From Aequorivita aquimaris (GTDB lineage Bacteria > Bacteroidota > Bacteroidia > Flavobacteriales > Flavobacteriaceae), in contig NZ_JRWG01000010.1 in NCBI RefSeq assembly GCF_001573155.1, positions 1 through 64,000 on the forward strand: 64,000 nucleotides of DNA. The letters are read 5' to 3'. Made by a program: the position numbers and the translations under genes. The notes under the pieces were generated by a model. That model was not told the DNA's origin. It did not search any database and was given only the letters and a program-made list of their open reading frames with translations. Shown piece by piece: positions 52,675-61,751 of the stretch (positions within the stretch are counted from its first letter, which is position 1; each line of letters opens with the position of its first letter).

Positions 52675-52709
52675 AAGACCTGACAGGTTTTTGAAACCTG
52701 TTGGGTCTT
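52675..52709. repeat. Palindromic repeat AAGACCTGACAGGTTT, probable terminator
   Basis: Two 16-base arms pair except for a central TG/TG mismatch, with three bases between. It lies downstream of the aminotransferase in the same direction and ends TCTTTCC, so it could act as a terminator. I associate this unit with dispersed palindromes in flavobacterial genomes. Confidence 0.75.
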
Positions 52710-52743
52710 TCCAGCATAGTCCCCAAATTTTTTAAACATTTCC

Positions 52744-52776
52744 ATTGCAAATTTCATTCAGAAAAAACTATCTTTG
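52744..52776 (+). promoter_or_regulatory. atpD promoter (-33 ATTG, -7 TATCTTTG)
   Basis: TATCTTTG at 52769-52776 is an exact TAnnTTTG match. ATTG at 52744-52747 lies 21 bases upstream, near the expected -33 position. The leader to atpD would be about 58 bases. Confidence 0.65.
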
Positions 52777-52816
52777 CACCGTTCAAAACAGGGGTGGTTT
52801 TTTTGCCCTTAGATAA

Positions 52817-54343
<1,527 letters not shown>

Positions 54344-54357
54344 AATAGATTTTAGAT

Positions 54358-54407
54358 TTGAGATGTGAGATAATAGATTTTCTCACGTCTCATATCTCAC
54401 ATCTCAA
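54358..54407 (+). repeat. Long inverted repeat between atpD and atpC
   Basis: Perfect 14-base arms TTGAGATGTGAGAT (54358-54371) and ATCTCACATCTCAA (54394-54407) enclose a 22-base loop that can pair further (GAGA/TCTC). It starts 15 bases after the atpD stop and ends 12 bases before the atpC start codon. Confidence 0.85.
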
Positions 54408-54418
54408 TACTAGAAAAT

Positions 54419-54694
54419 ATGTACTTAGAAATAGTAACCCCAGAAGCATCCTTAGTTGCCGGAGAAGTTGAAAGCATAACCGTTCCAGGTGTGGAAGGAG
54501 AATTCCAAATGCTTAACAACCACGCTCCTATTGTATCTGTTTTGCAGGAAGGAAAAGTGAAATTTAAAGGAAATCCAACCATTGCGGAAGGTTTTGAAAA
54601 GAAATTTACGCAGGAAGACGGCAAATGGGTACTGCAAATTTCTGGCGGCACTGTTGAATGTAACAACAATCGTGTGATGGTTTTGGCAGATTAA
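54419..54694 (+). CDS. atpC: ATP synthase subunit epsilon, N-terminal domain only
   Basis: 91 residues, starting MYLEIVTPEASLVAGEVESI and VPGVEGEFQMLNNHAPIVSV. Only the beta-sandwich domain is present; the inhibitory C-terminal helices of longer epsilon subunits are absent, as is usual in Bacteroidota. It couples the F1 rotor to Fo. A hairpin precedes it and a terminator follows. Confidence 0.95.
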   Translation: MYLEIVTPEASLVAGEVESITVPGVEGEFQMLNNHAPIVSVLQEGKVKFKGNPTIAEGFEKKFTQEDGKWVLQISGGTVECNNNRVMVLAD

Positions 54695-54717
54695 AAGCTA
54701 TCTTGTTTAAATATTTA

Positions 54718-54747
54718 AAAATGCTTCCTCTATTGGAAGCATTTTTT
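54718..54747 (+). terminator. Terminator of atpC
   Basis: AAAATGCTTCC pairs with GGAAGCATTTT around six bases and is followed by T. Confidence 0.85.
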
Positions 54748-54772
54748 ATTTTTGGAAATATTTCACAACAAA

Positions 54773-55288
54773 ATGGAACAAAAAGAAATATTAATTTCCC
54801 AAGGCAATCGACCATTTTGGCAGATTATACTGGCTGCTCTTTTCTTTACGGGAATGCTTATTTGTTTATATTTTTTCTTCAACACTTTCAATATTTTTGA
54901 ATCTACAAAAAAAGTGAGAAACTCACTCAATTTTTTGACAGTGGCAATTTTTTTGTTCGGAGGAGGAATTAGTTTTTCCATTGTTCGTGATTATCACTTC
55001 AATTTTAAAGAAAAGAAATATAAGATTTTATTTTGTGTAGGTCCAGTGAAAATAGGTAGCTGGAAAAGCTTTAAAAATCTAGAGTATATTTCAGTTTACA
55101 GAAACAAAAAAAATTTCTTTGAAATAAATCTGTGGTATGACCGAAATAGGCACTTCAATCTTGCTATTCAAAATAAGGCTGATATTGCTCTTATTATAGG
55201 CAAAGAATTGGCGAAAAAGTTGAAAATTGAATTATACGATGCCACAGATCCCCACAATCCAAAATGGGTTGATAATTTAAAAACTTAA
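54773..55288 (+). CDS. Two-span membrane protein, function unknown
   Basis: 171 residues from the ATG at 54773 (MEQKEILISQGNRPFWQII). Two hydrophobic helices (about 18-38 and 55-73) are followed by a cytoplasmic domain with FKEKKYKILFCVGPVKIGSW, NLEYISVYRNKKNFFEINLW and NLAIQNKADIALIIGKELAK. This resembles small PH-like domain proteins with an N-terminal double span. It is preceded by the atpC terminator, so has its own promoter. I recognise no named family. Confidence 0.7.
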   Translation: MEQKEILISQGNRPFWQIILAALFFTGMLICLYFFFNTFNIFESTKKVRNSLNFLTVAIFLFGGGISFSIVRDYHFNFKEKKYKILFCVGPVKIGSWKSFKNLEYISVYRNKKNFFEINLWYDRNRHFNLAIQNKADIALIIGKELAKKLKIELYDATDPHNPKWVDNLKT

Positions 55289-55328
55289 AGTTATATTAAC
55301 ATCACCCCCAACAATAAAGTGAGATTTG

Positions 55329-55336
55329 TAAATTTG
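55329..55336 (+). promoter_or_regulatory. Promoter -7 box of the cupin gene
   Basis: TAAATTTG fits TAnnTTTG and would give a leader of about 13 bases to the ATG at 55353. Confidence 0.5.
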
Positions 55337-55352
55337 CCTGTTCAAGAAAATT

Positions 55353-56207
55353 ATGCAACTACAGCAAATAGACAGGGTAAAAACTATTACCAAAGAAGAT
55401 TTTCTAAAACACTACTTTAAACCTCAAAAACCCGTTGTAATTGAACGGTTTATTGAGGACTGGCCTGCATATACCAAATGGAATCTAGATTATATGGCGA
55501 ATGTGGCGGGGGATAAAATGGTTCCTCTTTATGACAATCGCCCAGTGAGCCACAAAGATGGATTTAATGAACCACACGCCAAAATGAAAATGCGCGATTA
55601 TGTGGAGTTATTAAAAACCGAGCCTACAAAATACCGCATCTTTCTGTGGAATATTTTAAAGGAAGTGCCCCAACTTCAAAAGGATTTTGACTTTCCGGAT
55701 TTTGGTCTTAAATTGATGAAAGGTCTGCCCATGCTTTTTTTCGGCGGAAGAGATTCATACACGTTTATGCATTATGATATCGATTTGGCAAACATTTTTC
55801 ATTTCCATTTCGAAGGGAAAAAAAAAGTGATCCTTTTTGACCAAAAGCAAAACGATTATTTATACAAAATTCCCCATTCTTTAATTACGCGTGAAGACAT
55901 AAATTTTGCCAATCCCGATTACGATAAATGGCCAGCCCTTAAAAAAGCTAAAGGTTACACCGCACATCTGGAGCACGGCAACGTACTTTATATGCCCGAA
56001 GGTTACTGGCACTATATGCGCTACATTACCCCTGGTTTTTCCATGAGCCTTCGTGCCATTGCCCGAAACCCCAAAAATTTAGCGAAAGCGGTTTATAACA
56101 TTGCCTTTATGCGCTATTTTGACCAATTGATGCGAAAGCTGAAAGGCCAAAAATGGATTGATTGGAAAAATGAGCAAGCCATTGTCCGCACCAACAAAGC
56201 GCTATAA
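55353..56207 (+). CDS. Cupin_8/JmjC-like oxygenase
   Basis: 284 residues. MKKQ-type start then VVIERFIEDWPAYTKWNLDY near 28-47, FGGRDSYTFMHYDIDLANIF near 130-149 with the H-x-D iron site, HFEGKKKVILFDQKQNDYLY, and GNVLYMPEGYWHYMRYITPG near 210-229 with the distal histidine. It should be an Fe(II)/2-oxoglutarate hydroxylase acting on protein or small-molecule substrates. It is monocistronic, before the DUF6646 gene. Confidence 0.88.
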   Translation: MQLQQIDRVKTITKEDFLKHYFKPQKPVVIERFIEDWPAYTKWNLDYMANVAGDKMVPLYDNRPVSHKDGFNEPHAKMKMRDYVELLKTEPTKYRIFLWNILKEVPQLQKDFDFPDFGLKLMKGLPMLFFGGRDSYTFMHYDIDLANIFHFHFEGKKKVILFDQKQNDYLYKIPHSLITREDINFANPDYDKWPALKKAKGYTAHLEHGNVLYMPEGYWHYMRYITPGFSMSLRAIARNPKNLAKAVYNIAFMRYFDQLMRKLKGQKWIDWKNEQAIVRTNKAL

Positions 56208-56242
56208 TTAACGAAGAAATCACTACCTTTCCTTTAAATTTT

Positions 56243-56764
56243 TTGATGATGAAGTTATTTGCAACCATTTTCGCACTTCTTATCGTCCAATTCACCTTTG
56301 CGCAGGCCTATTCAGGTGCGGGCGATGTGAAATTTCAGGTGGGCGCCAATTTTCAAAACAACGGTACCGGAATTATGGGCAGTTTGGATTTTGGAGTGGG
56401 TGAGAACATTTCCCTGGGCATTGCGTCCGCTTACCTTTTAGGGATTGATAAAGTAAGCGATTTGGACGGCAATGAAAAACCCTTTGCGGAATTTAAAGAC
56501 CGTTTCGATTTCCGTGGACGCTTCAATGCAAATCTGGGAAATGTAATAAATGTGGACCCGAATTTTGATGTGTATCCCGGACTTTACGTGAGTTTGAAAA
56601 ACTTTGGCGGGCATTTGGGCGCGCGTTATTTCTTTACCAGCGGTTTTGGGGTTTTTACGGAGTTTAGCGCCCCCTTTGCAAAATTTAATACAGAAACCTT
56701 AACCCCTGCTGAAAAACTTCACAACCAATTCGCCGTTAATTTGGGGGCTTCGTTCAATATTTAG
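56243..56764 (+). CDS. Small outer-membrane-barrel protein (DUF6646 type)
   Basis: 173 residues. A signal peptide (to about 20, LLIVQFTFAQ) precedes an alternating strand pattern: GDVKFQVGANFQNNGTGIMG, SLDFGVGENISLGIASAYLL, RFDFRGRFNANLGNVINVDP, LYVSLKNFGGHLGARYFFTS and a final FAVNLGASFNI. This fits an eight-stranded barrel. Function is unknown. Confidence 0.75.
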   Translation: MMMKLFATIFALLIVQFTFAQAYSGAGDVKFQVGANFQNNGTGIMGSLDFGVGENISLGIASAYLLGIDKVSDLDGNEKPFAEFKDRFDFRGRFNANLGNVINVDPNFDVYPGLYVSLKNFGGHLGARYFFTSGFGVFTEFSAPFAKFNTETLTPAEKLHNQFAVNLGASFNI

Positions 56765-56874
56765 GAAGTTATCTTTTCATAATTGAACAAAAATATCTTA
56801 ATAATAATTTTTTAACTTATTGCTTCCTTTTCATAAAGTTTATATCTTACCAAGATTAATTTAACACCCAACCA

Positions 56875-57450
56875 ATGAACGAATGGTTTGCTGCATTTGA
56901 GCCTTTTGAAAAGGTTTACTGGTCCATTGCCTTAATCGCTTCCGCAATTTTTATCGTACTTATAATTTTAACCTTTGTAGGTGGTGAACTTGATGACACA
57001 GGCGACGTAGATTCAGACATAGAAGGCGATACAGGAATCCACTTTCAGTTTCTTTCCTTTAAAAATTTAATCGGTTTTTTTACACTTTTTGGATGGTCAG
57101 GAATTGCCTGTATTGGCGAAGGACTTTCCAAAGGGATGACCATCTTAATTTCAACAATATGTGGATTGTTGATGATGGCAATTATGGCTTCATTGTTTTA
57201 CTATCTTGGAAAATTAAACAGTAGCGGCTCCCTTAAAATTGAAAACGCCCTAAACCAAATTGGAGAAGTATATCTTACCATTGGCGCAAACCGCTCCCGG
57301 ATTGGAAAAGTTCACATAAATATTCAAGGAGGGATGCGCGAACTTGATGCGCTGACCGACGAACCCTCAGACCTTCACCAAGGAGATATAGTAACCGTAG
57401 CCCAAGTAACGGGGACGGGAATTTTAATAGTAAACAAACACACCGCCTAA
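56875..57450 (+). CDS. NfeD-like membrane protein
   Basis: 191 residues. Three or four membrane spans (about 16-36, 58-80, 86-112) are followed by an OB-fold-like C-terminal domain with GSLKIENALNQIGEVYLTIG and GRQGDIVTVAQVTG-like strands (about 125-190). It lies two bases before a flotillin gene on the same strand. NfeD-flotillin pairs are established partners in membrane microdomain systems. Confidence 0.82.
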   Translation: MNEWFAAFEPFEKVYWSIALIASAIFIVLIILTFVGGELDDTGDVDSDIEGDTGIHFQFLSFKNLIGFFTLFGWSGIACIGEGLSKGMTILISTICGLLMMAIMASLFYYLGKLNSSGSLKIENALNQIGEVYLTIGANRSRIGKVHINIQGGMRELDALTDEPSDLHQGDIVTVAQVTGTGILIVNKHTA

Positions 57451-57452
57451 TC

Positions 57453-58871
57453 ATGACATTTTTACCACTTCAAGCAGAATCATTTGCGCCTTTATTGGCC
57501 ATTGGGTTCGCCATTTTATTTGTCTTTATCATCCTTATTACTTTTATAAGAAGGTATAAGCGCTGTCCCTCAGACCGTATATTGGTAATTTATGGAAAGG
57601 TTGGCACCGGAAACTCTGCCCGCTGTATTCATGGGGGCGCAGCCTTCATTTGGCCTGTAATCCAGGATTACGAATACCTCGACCTCACCCCTATTTCAAT
57701 TGAGGTGAATTTAATAAACGCTTTGAGTAAGCAGAACATCCGTGTAAATGTTCCTTCCCGTTTTACCATTGGTATTTCCACCGAACCGGGCATTATGCAA
57801 AATGCCGCAGAGCGCTTACTGGGTCAAGGCTTGGAGCAAATTCAAGAACTTGCAAAAGAAATCATTTTCGGGCAACTGCGTTTGGTCGTGGCTTCGATGG
57901 ATATTGAAGAAATAAACAATGACAGGGACAAATTTTTGACCAATATTTCAAACAGCGTTGAATCTGAATTGAAGAAAGTTGGTCTAAAACTCATCAACGT
58001 AAACATTACCGATATTGTTGACGAATCGGGCTATATTGAGGCTTTAGGAAAAGAAGCCGCTGCCCACGCCATTAACGCCGCACGTAAATCTGTAGCCGAA
58101 AAAAATAGGGATGGTTCCATTGGGGAAGCAAATGCAAAACAGGATGAGCGCACACAGGTAGCTGCTGCAAACGCCCAGGCTGTGGAAGGGGAAAACATTG
58201 CGAAAATCAACGTTGCAAATTCAGATTCGTTACGTCGCCAACGTGAAGCCGAAGCCGAAAGAGTTGCAATTGCTTCTGAAAAAGTACAATCAGCAAAAGC
58301 TTTGGAAGAATCATACATAGCTGAAAAAGAAGCAGAAATTACCCGTGCCGAAAGGGAACGAAGCACCCAATTGGCAGATATTATTGTTCCTGCTGAAATT
58401 GACAAACGAAAAGTAGAGATAGACGCCGAAGCAGTGGCCGAAAAAATAAGACGGCAAGCCAAAGGGGAAGCAGATGCCATCTTGTTCAAGGCACAGGCTG
58501 AGGCTCAGGGTATATTCGAAATCTTGACCAAGCAGGCAGAAGGTTTTGACAGGATTGTGAAAGCGGCGGGAAATAATTCCAAAGATGCGGTACTTTTATT
58601 GATAGCTGACAAGCTTCCGGAGTTGGTTAAACTTCAGTCTGAGGCCATTAAAAACATTAAAATTGACAAAGTTACCGTTTGGGAAAACGGCTCTTCAAAA
58701 GACGGCAAAACAGCAACCTCCAACTTTATTTCTGGAATGTACGGTTCTGTACCGCCGCTTCAGGAAATGTTCAATATGGCCGGGATGGAATTGCCCGAAT
58801 ATTTGAAGGGGAAGAAAGTTGAGGATGGAAATGACACCGAAAACGATAAAAAAGATTCAGCCAAAAAGTAA
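57453..58871 (+). CDS. Flotillin-family protein
   Basis: 472 residues. An N-terminal membrane span (about 13-34) is followed by an SPFH/band-7 domain (about 40-210, with GLEQIQELAKEIIFGQLRLV) and a long Ala/Glu-rich coiled coil (about 210-380, repeated EAEA/AEKI heptads), then the region GMYGSVPPLQEMFNMAGMEL. Flotillins form oligomers that scaffold membrane domains. It is coupled to the NfeD gene by a two-base gap and converges on recX. Confidence 0.9.
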   Translation: MTFLPLQAESFAPLLAIGFAILFVFIILITFIRRYKRCPSDRILVIYGKVGTGNSARCIHGGAAFIWPVIQDYEYLDLTPISIEVNLINALSKQNIRVNVPSRFTIGISTEPGIMQNAAERLLGQGLEQIQELAKEIIFGQLRLVVASMDIEEINNDRDKFLTNISNSVESELKKVGLKLINVNITDIVDESGYIEALGKEAAAHAINAARKSVAEKNRDGSIGEANAKQDERTQVAAANAQAVEGENIAKINVANSDSLRRQREAEAERVAIASEKVQSAKALEESYIAEKEAEITRAERERSTQLADIIVPAEIDKRKVEIDAEAVAEKIRRQAKGEADAILFKAQAEAQGIFEILTKQAEGFDRIVKAAGNNSKDAVLLLIADKLPELVKLQSEAIKNIKIDKVTVWENGSSKDGKTATSNFISGMYGSVPPLQEMFNMAGMELPEYLKGKKVEDGNDTENDKKDSAKK

Positions 58872-58873
58872 AA

Positions 58874-59350
58874 TTATTTCGAGATTTCATTAATTTTTGA
58901 ATAAACCAATTCCGGTTCCCACCCGCGATAAAAAAGATAGTCCGCCAGTTTTTTCCGCTTTTTCTGAAGGTTTTTTTCCGAAGCCAATTGCCGCAAACGC
59001 TTTTCAGCAAGGGCTTCAAAGGTTTTATAGTATTCGGAATCGGGTATTTCCTTTTGGGCGATCTGAATGTTGTATTTTGAGATTTCCCGCCGCTTCAATT
59101 CGTTTACAATTCTGCTTCTTCCCCATTGCTTCGTTCTGAACTTTCCACGTGCAAAGGCCTGTGCAAAGCGGGTTTCATTTAAAAAATTATGCCGCAGTAA
59201 ATGATCAATTATTTGATCTACCGCTTCGGGGATCATCCGCATTTCATACAGTTTTTGATGCACTTCCTTATGGCAACGCTCTTGGTATGCGCAATAGCGT
59301 TCCATCCTTTTGGTGGCTTCTTCAACGGTGTATGTTTTGTGTGATTCCAT
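58874..59350 (-). CDS. recX: Regulatory protein RecX
   Basis: 158 residues from the ATG at 59350 (MESHKTYTVEEATKRMERYC). An in-frame start at 59395 would translate a palindromic repeat, so I reject it. RecX tandem three-helix repeats are visible: CHKEVHQKLYEMRMIPEAV, LRHNFLNETRFAQAFARGKF, WGRSRIVNELKRREISKYNI. RecX inhibits RecA filament growth. It converges with flotillin (two bases apart). Confidence 0.92.
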   Translation of the reverse strand: MESHKTYTVEEATKRMERYCAYQERCHKEVHQKLYEMRMIPEAVDQIIDHLLRHNFLNETRFAQAFARGKFRTKQWGRSRIVNELKRREISKYNIQIAQKEIPDSEYYKTFEALAEKRLRQLASEKNLQKKRKKLADYLFYRGWEPELVYSKINEISK

Positions 59351-59357
59351 TAGATTA

Positions 59358-59377
59358 GTTCTCGACTGCGCTCGAAC
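59358..59377. repeat. Palindromic repeat with core CGACTGCGCTC
   Basis: GTTCTCGACTGCGCTCGAAC lies just upstream of recX. Its 11-base core is identical to the one inside the hybrid kinase gene (11742-11752). Confidence 0.75.
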
Positions 59378-59396
59378 TGACAGTAAAACTAACAAA

Positions 59397-59433
59397 AAAA
59401 CCCCTTCCGAAGTAAACCTTCAAAAGGGGTTTT
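59397..59433. terminator. Terminator of rng, bidirectional
   Basis: AACCCCTT...GAAG pairs with CTTC...AAGGGGTT; there are T-rich tracts on both sides. It separates rng from recX. Confidence 0.8.
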
Positions 59434-59435
59434 GG

Positions 59436-60980
59436 TTATTTTATCAATCCACCATCTTTATCGTGAAAATGATATTCAAGATACGTATATGCATCCCGAG
59501 GTTGGATTTTTACCCATTTTTTGTGCTCCAAAAACCATTTGGTGCGCACACTTGGGAATCCTTTCGTCAAAAAGGCCGCTATAAAAGGATGCGTGTTTAA
59601 GGTTATCTTTTTATAGTCTTTTTTGAAAAGGCGTTTTACCTCTTCGTTTATTCTATTTATAACGATAATTGGCGCTTCAATCTCGCCGTCGCCTCCATTG
59701 CTGGGGTCTTCTTCGCGAGTTTTGATGTTCATCTCTGGCCTAACTCGTTGGCGGGTTATCTGTATTAACCCAAATTTGCTGGGCGGAAGGATTTTGTGTT
59801 TTGCCCTATCGTCCTTCATTTCTTCGCGAAGGTGGTTGTAGAGTTGTTTGCGGTGATTGGCATTTGCCAAATCAATAAAATCCACTACAATAATTCCTCC
59901 CATATCGCGCAACCTTAACTGTCTTGCCACCTCGGTGGCTGCAATCAAATTCACCTCCAGCGCTGTGCCTTCCTGTGTTTTCTGCTTGTTGCTTCGGTTA
60001 CCGCTGTTCACGTCTATTACGTGCATGGCTTCGGTATGTTCTATTACCAGATAAGCACCTTTGCTGCCTGATACTGTTTTTCCGAAGGAAGTTTTAATCT
60101 GTCTTTCTATTCCGAATTTCTCAAACATCGGAACATTGCTGTCATAAAACTTTACGATATTTTCTTTTTTCGGTGCAATTTCCTGCACATAATCTTTTAT
60201 TTGCAAGTAAAGGGTTTCATCGTCAATATGTATTGCGGAGAATGAATCGTTAAACATATCGCGGATGATGGATGCTCCCCTGTTTAGCTCGCTCAGCACT
60301 TTTGAAGGGTGGTGCGCCCCTTGTAGCTTCTTACACATCGCCGTCCAGCGATCCATAAGGTTCTGTAAATCTTTGTCCAGTTCTGCTACTTTTTTGCCCT
60401 CGGCAACTGTTCTGATAATTACGCCAAATCCCTTTGGTTTTATGCTTGTTATCAAGCGTTTTAACCTGTCTTTTTCTTCATTGCTCTCTATTTTTTGTGA
60501 AACGGAGACGCGATCTGAAAACGGGACCAGTACAATATATCTTCCGGCTATGGAAAGCTCGGAACTTATACGTGGCCCTTTGGTGGAAATGGGTTCTTTT
60601 ACAATTTGAACCAATATGGATTGATTGCTCTTTAAGGCATCGTTTAGGTTGCCATGCTTATCAATCTCTTTTTCGAATGGGAAATTATTTAAGGTATAAT
60701 CCTTTAACTTACCTGAGCTAACACTTTTCACAAATTTCAATTGTGAAAGTACCTTCGGCCCGAGATCGTGATAGTGTAAAAAACCATCTTTCTCGTAGCC
60801 CACGTTTACAAAGGCGGCGTTTAAGCCAGGGACTGTTTTACGTATTTTGGCAAGAAATATGTCGCCAACGGTAAAATTGTTGTCCTCTTCCTCTTTGTGG
60901 AGCTCTATAAGTTTTCCATCCTTTAAAAGGGCAAAATCAACTTCTTGTGAACCGGACCTAATAAATAATTCGTAGTTCAC
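59436..60980 (-). CDS. rng: Ribonuclease E/G family (RNase G type)
   Basis: 514 residues from a GTG start at 60980 (MNYELFIRSGSQEVDF). An S1 domain (about 30-125, with VGDIFLAKIRKTVPGLNAAF) is followed by the RNase E/G domain with VIDVNSGNRSNKQKTQEGTA and GIIVVDFIDLANANHRKQLY, the metal-binding aspartates, and a KILPPSKFGLIQITRQRVRP segment. It processes rRNA and mRNA 5' ends. It is the length of RNase G and lacks the degradosome scaffold of RNase E. Confidence 0.95.
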   Translation of the reverse strand: MNYELFIRSGSQEVDFALLKDGKLIELHKEEEDNNFTVGDIFLAKIRKTVPGLNAAFVNVGYEKDGFLHYHDLGPKVLSQLKFVKSVSSGKLKDYTLNNFPFEKEIDKHGNLNDALKSNQSILVQIVKEPISTKGPRISSELSIAGRYIVLVPFSDRVSVSQKIESNEEKDRLKRLITSIKPKGFGVIIRTVAEGKKVAELDKDLQNLMDRWTAMCKKLQGAHHPSKVLSELNRGASIIRDMFNDSFSAIHIDDETLYLQIKDYVQEIAPKKENIVKFYDSNVPMFEKFGIERQIKTSFGKTVSGSKGAYLVIEHTEAMHVIDVNSGNRSNKQKTQEGTALEVNLIAATEVARQLRLRDMGGIIVVDFIDLANANHRKQLYNHLREEMKDDRAKHKILPPSKFGLIQITRQRVRPEMNIKTREEDPSNGGDGEIEAPIIVINRINEEVKRLFKKDYKKITLNTHPFIAAFLTKGFPSVRTKWFLEHKKWVKIQPRDAYTYLEYHFHDKDGGLIK

Positions 60981-60997
60981 GTTACATTAATTTTGTT

Positions 60998-61013
60998 GTC
61001 CGCCGCAGCGGAC
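60998..61013. repeat. Palindrome GTCCGC/GCGGAC in the rng leader
   Basis: Six-base perfect arms with four bases between, 18 bases before the rng start. It is GC-rich in an AT-rich region and could be a dispersed repeat unit or a leader hairpin. Confidence 0.5.
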
Positions 61014-61176
61014 TCATTAAACAATATATTTTACAGATTTTATATAAAAATCCGGCGAAACTGCACCCAAACCAAAAGCCGGTTGCTGCAATCTCATTTT
61101 CAAAGAACGATTTTTCGTTTGATTTATTCGGAAATAGCGCCAAAAAGGCAAAATTTCCAAAACACTTTTAAAACAG

Positions 61177-61202
61177 AAAAAGTAGTTTAGAAACTACTTT
61201 TT
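61177..61202 (-). terminator. Terminator overlapping the stop codon of the 30-residue gene
   Basis: AAAAAGTAGTTT and AAACTACTTTTT are perfect 12-base arms with two bases between. The stop codon (61196-61194) is in the right arm, and the T tract follows on the minus strand. Confidence 0.8.
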
Positions 61203-61286
61203 CTTTTTGTGGCGGTTAGCGCGACGACGCTTTTTACGCTTGTGGGTCGCTACCTTATGTCTTTTTCTTTTTTTACCACTTGGCAT
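61194..61286 (-). CDS. AURKAIP1/COX24-domain small ribosomal-type protein
   Basis: 30 residues, MPSGKKRKRHKVATHKRKKR then RRANRHKKKK; more than half are Lys, Arg or His. This is the tiny COX24/AURKAIP1-domain (mS38-like) protein that Bacteroidota place between rng and HU. Its mitochondrial homologue sits on the small ribosomal subunit near the decoding centre. It is below common length cut-offs and easily missed. Its terminator overlaps its stop codon. Confidence 0.9.
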   Translation of the reverse strand: MPSGKKRKRHKVATHKRKKRRRANRHKKKK

Positions 61287-61331
61287 ACTAAAGTCTTTTT
61301 TAATGCTCCACCAAAGTGGAACGGGTTAGAA

Positions 61332-61622
61332 TTATTTTACGTCCACGTTGGTCTTTACACCCTCAACAAAAACTTTTGCAGGTTTAAAGGCCGGAATATT
61401 GTGAGCTGGTATTTTAATAGTTGTGTTTTTTGAAATGTTTCTTCCTGTTTTTTCAGCTCTTGTTTTAATAATAAAGCTTCCAAAACCTCTTAAATACACA
61501 TTGTCTCCACCTTCCAAAGAGTTCTTTACTTCTTCCATAAAGGTTTCAACAGTAGCTTGTACTTCATTCTTTTCCATTCCTAGCTTTTCTGAAATCTTCG
61601 CTACGATATCTGCTTTCGTCAT
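61332..61622 (-). CDS. HU-family DNA-binding protein
   Basis: 96 residues. MTKADIVAKISEKLGMEKNE, GDNVYLRGFGSFIIKTRAEK, GRNISKNTTIKIPAHNIPAF and KPAKVFVEGV match HU/IHF histone-like proteins, including the proline of the DNA-intercalating arm. It bends and compacts DNA in the nucleoid. It lies upstream of the COX24-type gene on the same strand and diverges from mutY. Confidence 0.96.
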   Translation of the reverse strand: MTKADIVAKISEKLGMEKNEVQATVETFMEEVKNSLEGGDNVYLRGFGSFIIKTRAEKTGRNISKNTTIKIPAHNIPAFKPAKVFVEGVKTNVDVK

Positions 61623-61739
61623 TACTTTTAAATTTTAATTAATTTTCTTTTACTAGATTTTTTTTAGAGACCGCAAATATACATATTTTAAAATCAATAA
61701 TTCAAACCTTAAACCTTTAAAATTTAAAGGGATATAGAT

Positions 61740-61747
61740 TAATTTTA
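61740..61747 (+). promoter_or_regulatory. Promoter-like -7 box of mutY, leaderless spacing
   Basis: TAATTTTA differs from TAnnTTTG in the last base and ends five bases before the mutY ATG at 61752. Confidence 0.4.
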
Positions 61748-61751
61748 CCCA

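Noticed and set aside
59351-59395. N-terminal extension of recX starting LVLLSVRAQSRTNL
   Set aside because: The bases are a dispersed palindromic repeat; the RecX family begins at the ATG at 59350.
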